Source of the DNA: Lachnospiraceae bacterium
Lineage (GTDB): Bacteria; Bacillota; Clostridia; Lachnospirales; Lachnospiraceae
Length of the DNA stretch: 64,000 nucleotides
Direction: 5' to 3'
NCBI GenBank assembly: GCA_017938405.1
Contig: JAGBBP010000014.1
Location: 267,034-331,033 of the forward strand
The notes beneath the pieces are model-generated. The model searched no databases. It saw only the letters and a list, made by a program, of their open reading frames with translations, and was not told where the DNA came from. This document shows positions 17,430-24,995 of this stretch, piece after piece. Numbering within the stretch: position 1 is the stretch's first letter; the number at the start of each line of letters is the position of its first letter. The translations under genes and the position numbers were made by a program.

Positions 17430-18746
17430 ATGTCATCCGATAGTTATAAAGTAATTCCGAAAACAACACCTACACCGCTTACCGTTACGGTTCCGGGGTC
17501 CAAAAGCATCACCAACCGTGCCCTGCTGTTTGCAGCCCTCTCCGATGGAGAATGCACGTTACGCAACGCGCTGTTTTCTTCCGATTCCAGAGCTTTGGTG
17601 GCCGCATTACAGGCCCTTGGGATTTCCTGTGTTGCGGATGAATCCGCAAAAGAAATCAAGGTAAGCGGTTGCGGCGGAGTTATCCCAAGCAAAAATGCCA
17701 CGGTAAATGCCATGAGTGCAGGTACCGCGGCCCGGTTCCTTACCGCCCTGTTTTCTTTCAGTGACGGGACCTATGTATTGGACGCTTCGGAACAAATGAA
17801 AAAAAGACCGATGGCACCGTTAATTACTGCCCTTCGCTCTCTTGGAATTTCCGTCCTCTGTACGGAAAAGGAAGGATATCTTCCGCTTACAATTACCGGT
17901 GCCCAAAGCTCCCTTCAAACAGCACCGGAGCTTTCGGTCTCCATCGACCAAAGCAGCCAGTTTTTAAGTGCCTTAATGATGACCGGAGTTCTTTTACCGG
18001 ACGGTCTTACCGTTACAGCGGTAGGGTCCCGCACCGCCATGTCTTATGTGTATATTACGGAACATATGATGCAGGAGTTCGGTGTTACGCCGGTACGTAT
18101 TTCAAAAAATAATGCCGGTACCGCTTACCGGATTCCGGGTGGAATCTCTTATCAACACCGGACCTACGATATCGAACCGGATCTTTCCGGTGCCTGCTAT
18201 TTTTATGCGGCAGCGGTTCTTCTCGGTACTTCCGTTACGGTCACCGGCGTTCACAAAGATTCCATGCAGGGAGATTTGCGTTTTATTCTGGCACTGGAGC
18301 AATTGGGTTGTACCGTTACCGATACCCCGGAAGGCATTTGCGTCACCGGCCCGACGGACGGTCATTACCCTGGCCTTTCTATTACCATGAGTGATTTTTC
18401 GGACCAGACCATGACTATGGCTGTCCTTGCTTTATTTGCGGATTCACCTACCCACATCCGGGGAGTCGGTCATATCCGCGGACAGGAATGCGACCGTTTT
18501 ACTGCCATTCTCACGGAAATCAGGCGTCTCGGCGGCGATGCGCGCCCGGATGAGGACGGTACCGGAATTATCATTACACCTACAGCCCTCCATGGTGCCC
18601 GCCTTGAGACTTACGACGACCACCGTATGGCTATGGCGTTTGCTTTAACCGGTCTGCGGGTAGACGGTGTGGAAATCGTCAATCCGTCCTGCTGTAAAAA
18701 AACCTTTGAAAATTATTTTGAACTGTTTACGGAATGTTTTTGCTAG
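17430..18746 (+). CDS. aroA: 3-phosphoshikimate 1-carboxyvinyltransferase (EPSP synthase)
   Basis: AroA joins shikimate-3-phosphate and PEP in aromatic amino acid synthesis. The 438 residues contain VPGSKSITNRALLFAALSDG, the MSAGTAARFLTALFS glycine-rich segment, the SIDQSSQFLSALMM region, and DQTMTMAVLALF and YDDHRMAMAFAL near the end. The ribosome site is ATAGGAGTATATTT. The first residue after the substrate lysine region follows the common pattern, with nothing broken. It sits just behind the xylanase with no visible promoter of its own and no other aro genes nearby. Confidence 0.96.
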   Translation: MSSDSYKVIPKTTPTPLTVTVPGSKSITNRALLFAALSDGECTLRNALFSSDSRALVAALQALGISCVADESAKEIKVSGCGGVIPSKNATVNAMSAGTAARFLTALFSFSDGTYVLDASEQMKKRPMAPLITALRSLGISVLCTEKEGYLPLTITGAQSSLQTAPELSVSIDQSSQFLSALMMTGVLLPDGLTVTAVGSRTAMSYVYITEHMMQEFGVTPVRISKNNAGTAYRIPGGISYQHRTYDIEPDLSGACYFYAAAVLLGTSVTVTGVHKDSMQGDLRFILALEQLGCTVTDTPEGICVTGPTDGHYPGLSITMSDFSDQTMTMAVLALFADSPTHIRGVGHIRGQECDRFTAILTEIRRLGGDARPDEDGTGIIITPTALHGARLETYDDHRMAMAFALTGLRVDGVEIVNPSCCKKTFENYFELFTECFC

Positions 18747-18756
18747 AATATTGCAT

Positions 18757-18800
18757 TCAAAAAAGGGACTGCGCATTGAAATTGCGACAGCCCCTTCTTT
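18757..18800. terminator. Bidirectional terminator between aroA and azlD
   Basis: AAAAGGGACTGCGCA pairs with TTGCGACAGCCCCTT across a short loop, with A and T tracts on the two sides; it has two mismatches. It serves converging aroA and azlCD. Confidence 0.65.
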
Positions 18801-19108
18801 TATTTGATAAATAATTCCACTAAAAACACGGCAATACAGCCTCCCATGGCCACCTTAAAAAGATTCCCGTCAAAATAGGCAATCAATAGCGCCACCGCAA
18901 ATCCTACCGCTGCGGACACCATACTTGCGGTTGCCGTTAAAATTGCAGGAAACGTCATTACAGCCAGCGTAACATACGGCACATAGTACAAAAAGGAGCG
19001 TATGTATTTGTTCTTTATGTTCTTCCGAATCAAGGTCATCGGCAATGCCCGAATGAGATACGTCACACCGGCAGCCACCAATAAGTAAATATAAATATTA
19101 TCCTTCAT
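18800..19108 (-). CDS. azlD: Branched-chain amino acid export subunit AzlD
   Basis: A 102-residue membrane protein with three to four hydrophobic helices, the small partner of AzlC in LIV-E type export of branched-chain amino acids. The family stretch ALPMTLIRKNIKN and SFLYYVPYVTLAVMTFPAIL is clear. The start at 19108 lies inside the end of azlC (11-base overlap), which suggests translational coupling. Substrate is by family inference. Confidence 0.88.
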   Translation of the reverse strand: MKDNIYIYLLVAAGVTYLIRALPMTLIRKNIKNKYIRSFLYYVPYVTLAVMTFPAILTATASMVSAAVGFAVALLIAYFDGNLFKVAMGGCIAVFLVELFIK

Positions 19109-19838
19109 TTGTAGTTTCCCCGCTTTCTTCGATTGGGTGCACCACTGCCGCAATTCCGGCAATTACCACCGTCAAAATCAAAATACGCATACCGGCAGAC
19201 AACGGAATTACATCGGACAACAAAGTAAACACCGTACTTGCCAGCATGGAAACAATTACAATCACCGCGATTACGCGGTTCTTTCTGGCCGGCGGAATAA
19301 TAATCGCAAGGAACATTCCGTACAATGCCACATTCATGGCACTGGCCACATTGGCCGGAAGAATGTTGCCTACCAACGCACCGAGGAAGGTTCCCAATAC
19401 CCAACCCGGAGATGCCACACAAGCAGCGCCGTAATTATAAAAGGGATTCAGCTTCCCGTCCACCGTGGAGGAGATTCCGAAAATCTCATCCGTAATATAG
19501 TACGATATAAAAAAACGATGCGGGAACCACAACTTTTCCGGCACCTTCTGTGACAAGGCACAGGACATCAGCAAATAGCGCAGATTAATTACCAGCTGGG
19601 TAATCGCCATCTCAATATAGCCGGAACCGGCAGCAATTACCGTCATTGCCGCAAATTCACCGGCGGAAGCATGCATGGTAAAGGACATAAATGCCGACTG
19701 AAGCGGCGTAAGTCCGATATTCTTCGCGGTAATACCCAAAGTAAACGCCACCGCAAAATAGCCCAACCCGATTGGGACACCGTGCCGCATTCCCTTTAAA
19801 AACCACGCTTTATTCTCTTTTCCTTTTCTACTGCTCAT
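19098..19838 (-). CDS. azlC: Branched-chain amino acid export subunit AzlC
   Basis: A 246-residue integral membrane protein with about seven helices. It shows the AzlC hallmarks GLGYFAVAFTLGITAKNIGL, SAFMSFTMHASAGEFAAMTV and NLRYLLMSCALSQ. With AzlD it forms an exporter of leucine, isoleucine and valine or their analogues. It is followed by azlD with an overlap. The upstream MraY-like gene ends 69 bases before its start. Confidence 0.92.
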   Translation of the reverse strand: MSSRKGKENKAWFLKGMRHGVPIGLGYFAVAFTLGITAKNIGLTPLQSAFMSFTMHASAGEFAAMTVIAAGSGYIEMAITQLVINLRYLLMSCALSQKVPEKLWFPHRFFISYYITDEIFGISSTVDGKLNPFYNYGAACVASPGWVLGTFLGALVGNILPANVASAMNVALYGMFLAIIIPPARKNRVIAVIVIVSMLASTVFTLLSDVIPLSAGMRILILTVVIAGIAAVVHPIEESGETTNEG

Positions 19839-19907
19839 ATGTATCTTCTACCCTTCTGTTTCTCTTCTCTCATAACGGCCGCTGATTCATCCTGATGTTT
19901 CTTCTCT

Positions 19908-20870
19908 TTACCGTAAAAGCCATGTTGTTGCAAAAGAAACCACAATCTGCAGAATCGCAAACTTAAACACCGTCTGGGTATTGGACCAGCCGAGATTTTT
20001 ACGTACATGATCGTGAAGCGGTGTTCTTGTATTTTTCAAAATACGGATTTTTAAGAAACGAAGCAGGGACACCTTCACCAGGCCCAATCCTCCGTCTAAA
20101 ATCAAAACGATGGCAAACGGTATGTATAACAGCACATAGCCGCTCTGTAATGCCGTAACCGCAATAAACAGACCCATGGCACGGGACCCGGCATCTCCCA
20201 TCATCATCCGGCTCGGCGTTGCATTGTACCAAAGATATCCCAGCAAACATGCCACCATCAAAAGAGACATGTAACGGTAATCTTCCGCAAGTCTTGTAGA
20301 AGAAGCCGTAAAATAGAAACTCATTAGGGTCACACTGGCAAGGGTTGCGGACAAGCCGTCCACTCCGTCGGCACAATTTGTCACATTAATGGAAACCCAT
20401 ACAAGCAAAGTTGCCAATACCCCGAATAAAATCTTCGGAAGCACAATCTCCGTATCCAGAAACGCAACAGAAAGCGTGGTTCCCTGAAAGTTCACATAAG
20501 TAATCGCAACCATTACGGAAATCACCAAATCCAAAATCCCTTTTTTTAACTCGCCCCACGGTGCCTTGGAACAGTCGTCCAAAAAGCCGGTAAGCATGGC
20601 CGCCACTGTCAAAATCACATAAATCGAACGCTCTCTGTCAATCGGCAGGAACACAAATACCGCCACTGCAAAAACTAAAATAAATACAAATCCGGCACCT
20701 CTCGGCTTTCCCTGGGAAAGTTTTCCGTCCACCGCATAATCACGTCCGCCGTCCCGCGGCAAAAGATTTCCGCAATAGTGGAGCAAAACACAAGTCAGTG
20801 CATATGCCGCCATGATTCCTAAGAAAGCACAAACTCCCTGATTCATTTCATGAAATAACAAATCTAACAT
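19908..20870 (-). CDS. MraY-like phospho-MurNAc/GlcNAc transferase
   Basis: A 320-residue polytopic membrane protein of the MraY/WecA family, which moves phospho-sugars from UDP onto undecaprenyl phosphate. GAGFVFILVFAVAVFV, the FLDDCSKAPWGELKKG loop with the paired aspartates, NCADGVDGLSATLASV and MMGDAGSRAMG are the catalytic elements; HDHVRKNLGWSNTQ resembles the MraY HHH-type loop. No mur or fts genes are adjacent, so this may be a second copy outside the division cluster. ATG 20870 follows GGAAGGAAGGAAAAAA. Confidence 0.82.
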   Translation of the reverse strand: MLDLLFHEMNQGVCAFLGIMAAYALTCVLLHYCGNLLPRDGGRDYAVDGKLSQGKPRGAGFVFILVFAVAVFVFLPIDRERSIYVILTVAAMLTGFLDDCSKAPWGELKKGILDLVISVMVAITYVNFQGTTLSVAFLDTEIVLPKILFGVLATLLVWVSINVTNCADGVDGLSATLASVTLMSFYFTASSTRLAEDYRYMSLLMVACLLGYLWYNATPSRMMMGDAGSRAMGLFIAVTALQSGYVLLYIPFAIVLILDGGLGLVKVSLLRFLKIRILKNTRTPLHDHVRKNLGWSNTQTVFKFAILQIVVSFATTWLLR

Positions 20871-20942
20871 TTTTTTCCTTCCTTCCAAAGAAACGTTTCT
20901 CTCCCGCGTTCCGTTTGTAGCATTCGAAACTTCCCCGCGTAC

Positions 20943-20971
20943 ATTATACTTTTTTTACCAAAAGAAAGCAA
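20943..20971 (-). promoter_or_regulatory. SigmaA promoter of the MraY-like gene
   Basis: On the minus strand TTGCTT (20966-20971), 17 bases and a perfect TATAAT (20943-20948). The -35 box overlaps the terminator of the upstream amidase gene. Confidence 0.55.
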
Positions 20972-20998
20972 CCGTTTCTTTTCACAAAGTTTCGGCTG
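20957..20998 (-). terminator. Terminator after the LysM amidase gene
   Basis: On the minus strand GAAAGCAGCCG pairs with CGGTTGCTTTC across a 20-base loop, followed by TTTTGG and a later T run. The U tract is interrupted. Confidence 0.55.
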
Positions 20999-21037
20999 CT
21001 TTCCTGATTTCTTTTGGTTATTTGACAAATTGTCCCC

Positions 21038-22750
21038 TTATTTTACCGGAATGACGAGTACTTTCCCGGTACGAATGATATTTATATTCTGAATGTTGTT
21101 CCGTTTTGCAATCGTGTTCACACTGACACCGTACTTTCTTGCAATGGAGGATAACGTATCTCCCTTCTTAATTGTATAATTGATTTCTGTCTGTTCGTAA
21201 TCCGCCACACTTTCCAAATATTCCTTTGCCGCACCGGCAATGGCATTTGCAAGCTTCTCACGATTGGAAGACTTTAACAGATTCTCATAATCCTGCGGAT
21301 TGGTTAAAAACGCAGATTCCAGTAACACCGCCGGACATGTTGTCAACCGGGTCAGGGACAGATTTGCTTTCCGAATGCTGCGATCGGTATATCCCATAGC
21401 CTCATTCACGGCGGTATTGATGATCCCCGCCGCATCCTGTATCTGATTGTAGGAATAAAAGGTCAGAAACCCTACAGACTTGGAATAATCCGAAGTAATT
21501 CCCATGGCGTTTCCGTGAATGGATATGGACAAGTCCGGTTTTAGATTCCGAATGGCTGCCACACGCTCATTTAAAGAATAATACTTATCCTGGCTTCTTG
21601 TCAAAACCACTTTTGCTCCCATTTCTTCCAGTGCCTTCTTGGTCCTCAAAGTTAAATCCAGATTTATCTTCTTTTCCGTGGGTCCCAATACTCCTGCCGG
21701 GCCGCTTGCCCCGTTATCCGAACCGCCGTGTCCCGCATCCAACAGAATTACTGCCCCTTCCAAAGAACCTTTCTGCTTTAACACCGGCGCATACTTCAAT
21801 GTAAACGTCATCTTCCCGTTTTTGGTGGTAACATCATAGCCGCACAGTTTATCGCCGTTCTTTAGCTTATATGTATAGATTGCCTTCTTCTCTCCGTCGG
21901 TCTTTCTTGTTACCGATTTTACCAAAGGGTTCTCCGGTACCGAAACACTTCCACCGGCGGTGGTATCATATAATATAAACGTTACGGTATCTCCGTTTAT
22001 CTGTACATCATACAACGCATCCATTTTCATGGAAAATGCGGTTTCTACCGTATGGGTAGTTTGGTTATAGGTTACCTTCGCACTGTTAACCTTATTGGCA
22101 GGCATTGCATAGTTATAAACTCTGACCGCGGATTTCGGCACATAGGTTCCGTCCGGCAGTTTATAGTAATTTCCCTGTTCCCCCACAATCCGGAACGTGG
22201 TATTTACCGTCAGCGGATGATACTCGATTTCAACCGTTCCCGGTGAGGAATACGGCATCGTATAGGGCAAAACCAATTCTCCTATCTTATTACTTACTGC
22301 CTTATACTTTGCGGTACTGCCTCCGCCGGAAGAACCGCTTCCGGAAGATTTTTTCCTGGTTACCGTCAACTGATAGCTGTGTTCTCCGTTTTGAAAGGAA
22401 AACACATTTTTCCCTACCGAAAGTGTTACATATACCGTGAAAAAGCCATGTTCCGTGGTTTCTACCGTTTCTCCGTTCATGGTCAGCGGATACCGGTAAT
22501 CACAGGCTCCCAAAATACTGATTTTCGATGCAGTCGTGGAATAGTTGTTTGTATTGGGCGCTGATATCACAATCTTCTTCGGGTTTTGATACCCTAACAT
22601 ATCCTCCGCCGCATAAACCTGTACCACCTCACCCGGCATCTGCATCCCCAAAAATCCCTCTGCCGGCATTCCGAAGCTCACTGTCGCAATTACCGCAAAT
22701 ACTCCTACCTTTTTCCAGCTCCCCCGCCGGAATCCTTTGTACGTTCTCAT
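21038..22750 (-). CDS. N-acetylmuramoyl-L-alanine amidase with LysM domain
   Basis: A 570-residue secreted wall hydrolase. An N-terminal signal segment (GSWKKVGVFAVIATVSFG) precedes beta-rich repeats, then an Amidase_3 domain at about residues 335-510: VILLDAGHGGSDNGASGPAG gives the first zinc ligand, INLDLTLRTKKALEEMG holds the Glu region, SISIHGNAMG the second histidine, and AVLLESAFLTNPQDYENL the catalytic Glu. One LysM (NYTIKKGDTLSSIARKYGVS) ends the protein. ATG 22750 follows GGAAAGGATGAGAGA. It cuts the amide between MurNAc and the stem peptide, as in CwlD/AmiC types. Confidence 0.93.
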   Translation of the reverse strand: MRTYKGFRRGSWKKVGVFAVIATVSFGMPAEGFLGMQMPGEVVQVYAAEDMLGYQNPKKIVISAPNTNNYSTTASKISILGACDYRYPLTMNGETVETTEHGFFTVYVTLSVGKNVFSFQNGEHSYQLTVTRKKSSGSGSSGGGSTAKYKAVSNKIGELVLPYTMPYSSPGTVEIEYHPLTVNTTFRIVGEQGNYYKLPDGTYVPKSAVRVYNYAMPANKVNSAKVTYNQTTHTVETAFSMKMDALYDVQINGDTVTFILYDTTAGGSVSVPENPLVKSVTRKTDGEKKAIYTYKLKNGDKLCGYDVTTKNGKMTFTLKYAPVLKQKGSLEGAVILLDAGHGGSDNGASGPAGVLGPTEKKINLDLTLRTKKALEEMGAKVVLTRSQDKYYSLNERVAAIRNLKPDLSISIHGNAMGITSDYSKSVGFLTFYSYNQIQDAAGIINTAVNEAMGYTDRSIRKANLSLTRLTTCPAVLLESAFLTNPQDYENLLKSSNREKLANAIAGAAKEYLESVADYEQTEINYTIKKGDTLSSIARKYGVSVNTIAKRNNIQNINIIRTGKVLVIPVK

Positions 22751-22815
22751 TCTCTCATCCTTTCCGTAACCCATTATACATGCTCCAAAATAGCACGATA
22801 AAACCTTAACCTAAC

Positions 22816-22849
22816 ACAAAAGGAGACAGGAAAACCTGCCTCCTTTTCC
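22816..22849 (-). terminator. Terminator after the ABC permease gene
   Basis: AAAAGGAGACAGG (22818-22830) pairs with CCTGCCTCCTTTT (22835-22847) with one mismatch across an AAAA loop. On the minus strand it follows the GntR-ABC operon. Confidence 0.75.
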
Positions 22850-22927
22850 CTACATATTCAGTTTAACATACAATGGTATACACTACAAGTAAGAGAATAT
22901 TTTACCAATTGTCCATAATCCAAATGT

Positions 22928-23704
22928 TTAATTTAAATTTAATTTCTTTTTCAAAAGGTGGCATATCACAAAATACTCAATTGCACCCAATACCGCCATC
23001 CAGCCGATGCTGATTCCGTAGAAGGTTGCCATACCGGAGAAAGAACTCATCTGCTCACTTACTTCAACAAAACCGATTACTCCGCAAACCGCGATAATTA
23101 CCACCATCATAATCAGTTCAATGCCAAAACTTAATGCACAATACGCAATCACCGACGCCAAAATCTTGTGATTTCCGAACAACTGTCCCACTGCAATGGA
23201 AAGGTAATACAACAGCATCTGATACATGAAACTCACAAGCATCATGATTCCAAACACCGGAAGGATAACTCCCATTTCATCTGTAACAAAGGCAACACCC
23301 TCGCAGAATACGCTCCATTCAATGTGACCGATTACAAAAACACTCAGCAAAGAAAGTACAACAAGAAGCATCGTTGTAATCTGCCAACAAACAGCCACCA
23401 AAAACTTGGAAAATACCAACTGCTCCACCTTAGCCGGCAAAGTAAAGGTGAGATACCCTTCATCGGATACCATATTTTTATAAAAGCGAACCACTGCCAT
23501 ACCGGTACTGCAAAAAAACACACCGCACAACACCAATATGTATAAAACAAGAAACGAAACCTCTCCGATGGTAAACAGAACATGGTCTACCGGAAGGGCA
23601 TGCACAATGATTGCCAATATCGTAATAATGCCCAGCACCAGATAAAACAAGCCGTATTTTCTGGCCGTTGCATTCCATTCATGCTTTAATAATTTTCCTA
23701 ACAT
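22928..23704 (-). CDS. ABC transporter permease
   Basis: A 258-residue membrane protein with six hydrophobic helices; its N-terminal MLGKLLKHEWNATARKYG is typical of permeases in GntR/YtrA-type ABC operons. The start overlaps the end of the ATPase gene by seven bases, so the two are translated together. The substrate cannot be read from the sequence; related systems answer cell-wall antibiotics or export small molecules. Confidence 0.85.
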   Translation of the reverse strand: MLGKLLKHEWNATARKYGLFYLVLGIITILAIIVHALPVDHVLFTIGEVSFLVLYILVLCGVFFCSTGMAVVRFYKNMVSDEGYLTFTLPAKVEQLVFSKFLVAVCWQITTMLLVVLSLLSVFVIGHIEWSVFCEGVAFVTDEMGVILPVFGIMMLVSFMYQMLLYYLSIAVGQLFGNHKILASVIAYCALSFGIELIMMVVIIAVCGVIGFVEVSEQMSSFSGMATFYGISIGWMAVLGAIEYFVICHLLKKKLNLN

Positions 23705-24402
23705 TTGTATTCCTCCCTAAACAATGCATCCACCGAGCTCTCATATTTCTCACGGATTTCCTCAACCGCCGCATGACGAACCACGGCTCCGTTCCGGATA
23801 AACACAACCTCATCCAAGATCCGCTCCACATCCGCAATCAAATGCGTAGAAATCAGAACCGTTGCACCCTCCGCATAGTTTGCAATAATCGTACGTAAGA
23901 TGTAATCCCGCGCTGCCGGGTCCACTCCCGCAATCGGCTCGTCCAGACAATACAAATCCGCATCCCGGCTCATTACAAGCACAAGCTGCACCTTTTCCTT
24001 CATACCCTTTGACATGTTTTTAAACTTCTGCTTCGCATCCAGTCCGAGATTTTCAAGCATCTCGTATGCCTTCTGCTTGTCAAAGTCCTCATAAAAATCC
24101 CCGTAATAATCAATCATCTGGGTAACCGTCATCCAGTTACTTAAATAATTGTTATCCGGAAGATAGGACACCCGCGCCTTTGTCTCCGGTCCCGGAGCAA
24201 TTCCGTTAATCAAAACTTCGCCTTCCGTCGGCACCAAAAGACCGTTAATCAGCTTAATCAGCGTCGTTTTTCCGCTACCGTTCGGCCCCACAAGTCCGAT
24301 AATCTTTCCACGCTCCAATTGCAAATTCAACTGATTCAATGCCGTAAAATTACTGTACTTCTTTGTAAGTCCGCGGCATTCCAGTACATATCCTTCTTTC
24401 AT
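23698..24402 (-). CDS. ABC transporter ATP-binding protein
   Basis: A 234-residue ATPase subunit. Walker A GLVGPNGSGKTTLIKLI, a Q-loop in the VSYLPDN region, an atypical signature NMSKGMKEKVQLVLVMSRD, Walker B DLYCLDEPIAGVDPAA and the switch histidine in VLISTHLIADVE are all present. ATG 24402 has GGAGGTTATAAG upstream. It belongs to the gntR-ATPase-permease operon. Confidence 0.95.
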   Translation of the reverse strand: MKEGYVLECRGLTKKYSNFTALNQLNLQLERGKIIGLVGPNGSGKTTLIKLINGLLVPTEGEVLINGIAPGPETKARVSYLPDNNYLSNWMTVTQMIDYYGDFYEDFDKQKAYEMLENLGLDAKQKFKNMSKGMKEKVQLVLVMSRDADLYCLDEPIAGVDPAARDYILRTIIANYAEGATVLISTHLIADVERILDEVVFIRNGAVVRHAAVEEIREKYESSVDALFREEYKC

Positions 24403-24436
24403 CTTATAACCTCCGCTCCGGTCATCACCGATTCCC

Positions 24437-24811
24437 TTATTTTCCTTCCGCCTCCGCAATTGCTTTCTCCAACAACCTGCGAATCTCGTCCGCCGAGAGC
24501 CCGTTCTGGGTCATCTCCTGGTAAAACTCCTTTGCTTTCTGCTCCATTCCCGTCATACGAATCCCATCAATTAAGGTCACATCCTCCGAAACAAACCGCC
24601 CGCTGGTCCGCTGGGTATACAAAAGCCCCTGTCGTTCCAGTTCCGCCAACGCACGCTGCATGGTATTGGGATTTACCGCCGCATCTGCCGCCAGTTCCCG
24701 TACGCTTGCCATACGCTGTCCCGGTTTGTACTCTCCGGACATAATCTTCTGCTTGATAATATCGATCAGCTGCAAATAAACACTACGTTCGGATGAAATA
24801 TCCCATGGCAT
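24437..24811 (-). CDS. GntR-family (YtrA-type) transcriptional repressor
   Basis: A 124-residue regulator with a winged helix at residues about 5-75 (YLQLIDIIKQKIMSGEYKPG, SVRELAADAAVNPNTMQRAL, ERQGLLYTQRTSGRFV) and only a short helical dimerisation tail. That is the YtrA subfamily, which usually represses its own ABC operon. The operator candidate at 24837-24858 lies just before its start. ATG 24811 follows AAAGGAGATGAGCGA. Confidence 0.93.
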   Translation of the reverse strand: MPWDISSERSVYLQLIDIIKQKIMSGEYKPGQRMASVRELAADAAVNPNTMQRALAELERQGLLYTQRTSGRFVSEDVTLIDGIRMTGMEQKAKEFYQEMTQNGLSADEIRRLLEKAIAEAEGK

Positions 24812-24836
24812 TCGCTCATCTCCTTTCATTGTATTG

Positions 24837-24858
24837 TTGTATTAATTACTTAATACAA
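24837..24858. promoter_or_regulatory. Operator of the GntR-ABC operon
   Basis: A perfect 22-base inverted repeat: TTGTATTAA and TTAATACAA with four bases between. It touches the -10 box and covers the transcription start, an ideal position for autorepression by the adjacent GntR protein. YtrA-type operators elsewhere have this kind of spaced palindrome. Confidence 0.8.
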
Positions 24859-24886
24859 GTATACATCCGTTTTTTCCGTTTGTCAA
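24858..24886 (-). promoter_or_regulatory. SigmaA promoter of the GntR-ABC operon
   Basis: On the minus strand a perfect TTGACA (24881-24886), 17 bases and TATACT (24858-24863). Confidence 0.88.
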
Positions 24887-24907
24887 CCTCTTTTTTATTA
24901 TTCATGA

Positions 24908-24936
24908 TTGACAACATATACTCGCTTTCGTATAAT
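24908..24936 (+). promoter_or_regulatory. SigmaA promoter of the NhaC-type antiporter gene
   Basis: A perfect TTGACA (24908-24913), a 17-base spacer and a perfect TATAAT (24931-24936). It diverges from the GntR promoter only 22 bases away. Confidence 0.9.
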
Positions 24937-24939
24937 GTT

Positions 24940-24960
24940 TTTTGTAAGTATTTTACAAAA
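24940..24960. promoter_or_regulatory. Inverted repeat at the antiporter transcription start
   Basis: TTTTGTAA (24940-24947) and TTACAAAA (24953-24960) flank five bases just after the -10 box. Likely an operator, distinct in sequence from the GntR site. Confidence 0.5.
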
Positions 24961-24995
24961 CAATTGACTTTCACAAAAGAAAGGAGCTTCCTTTT

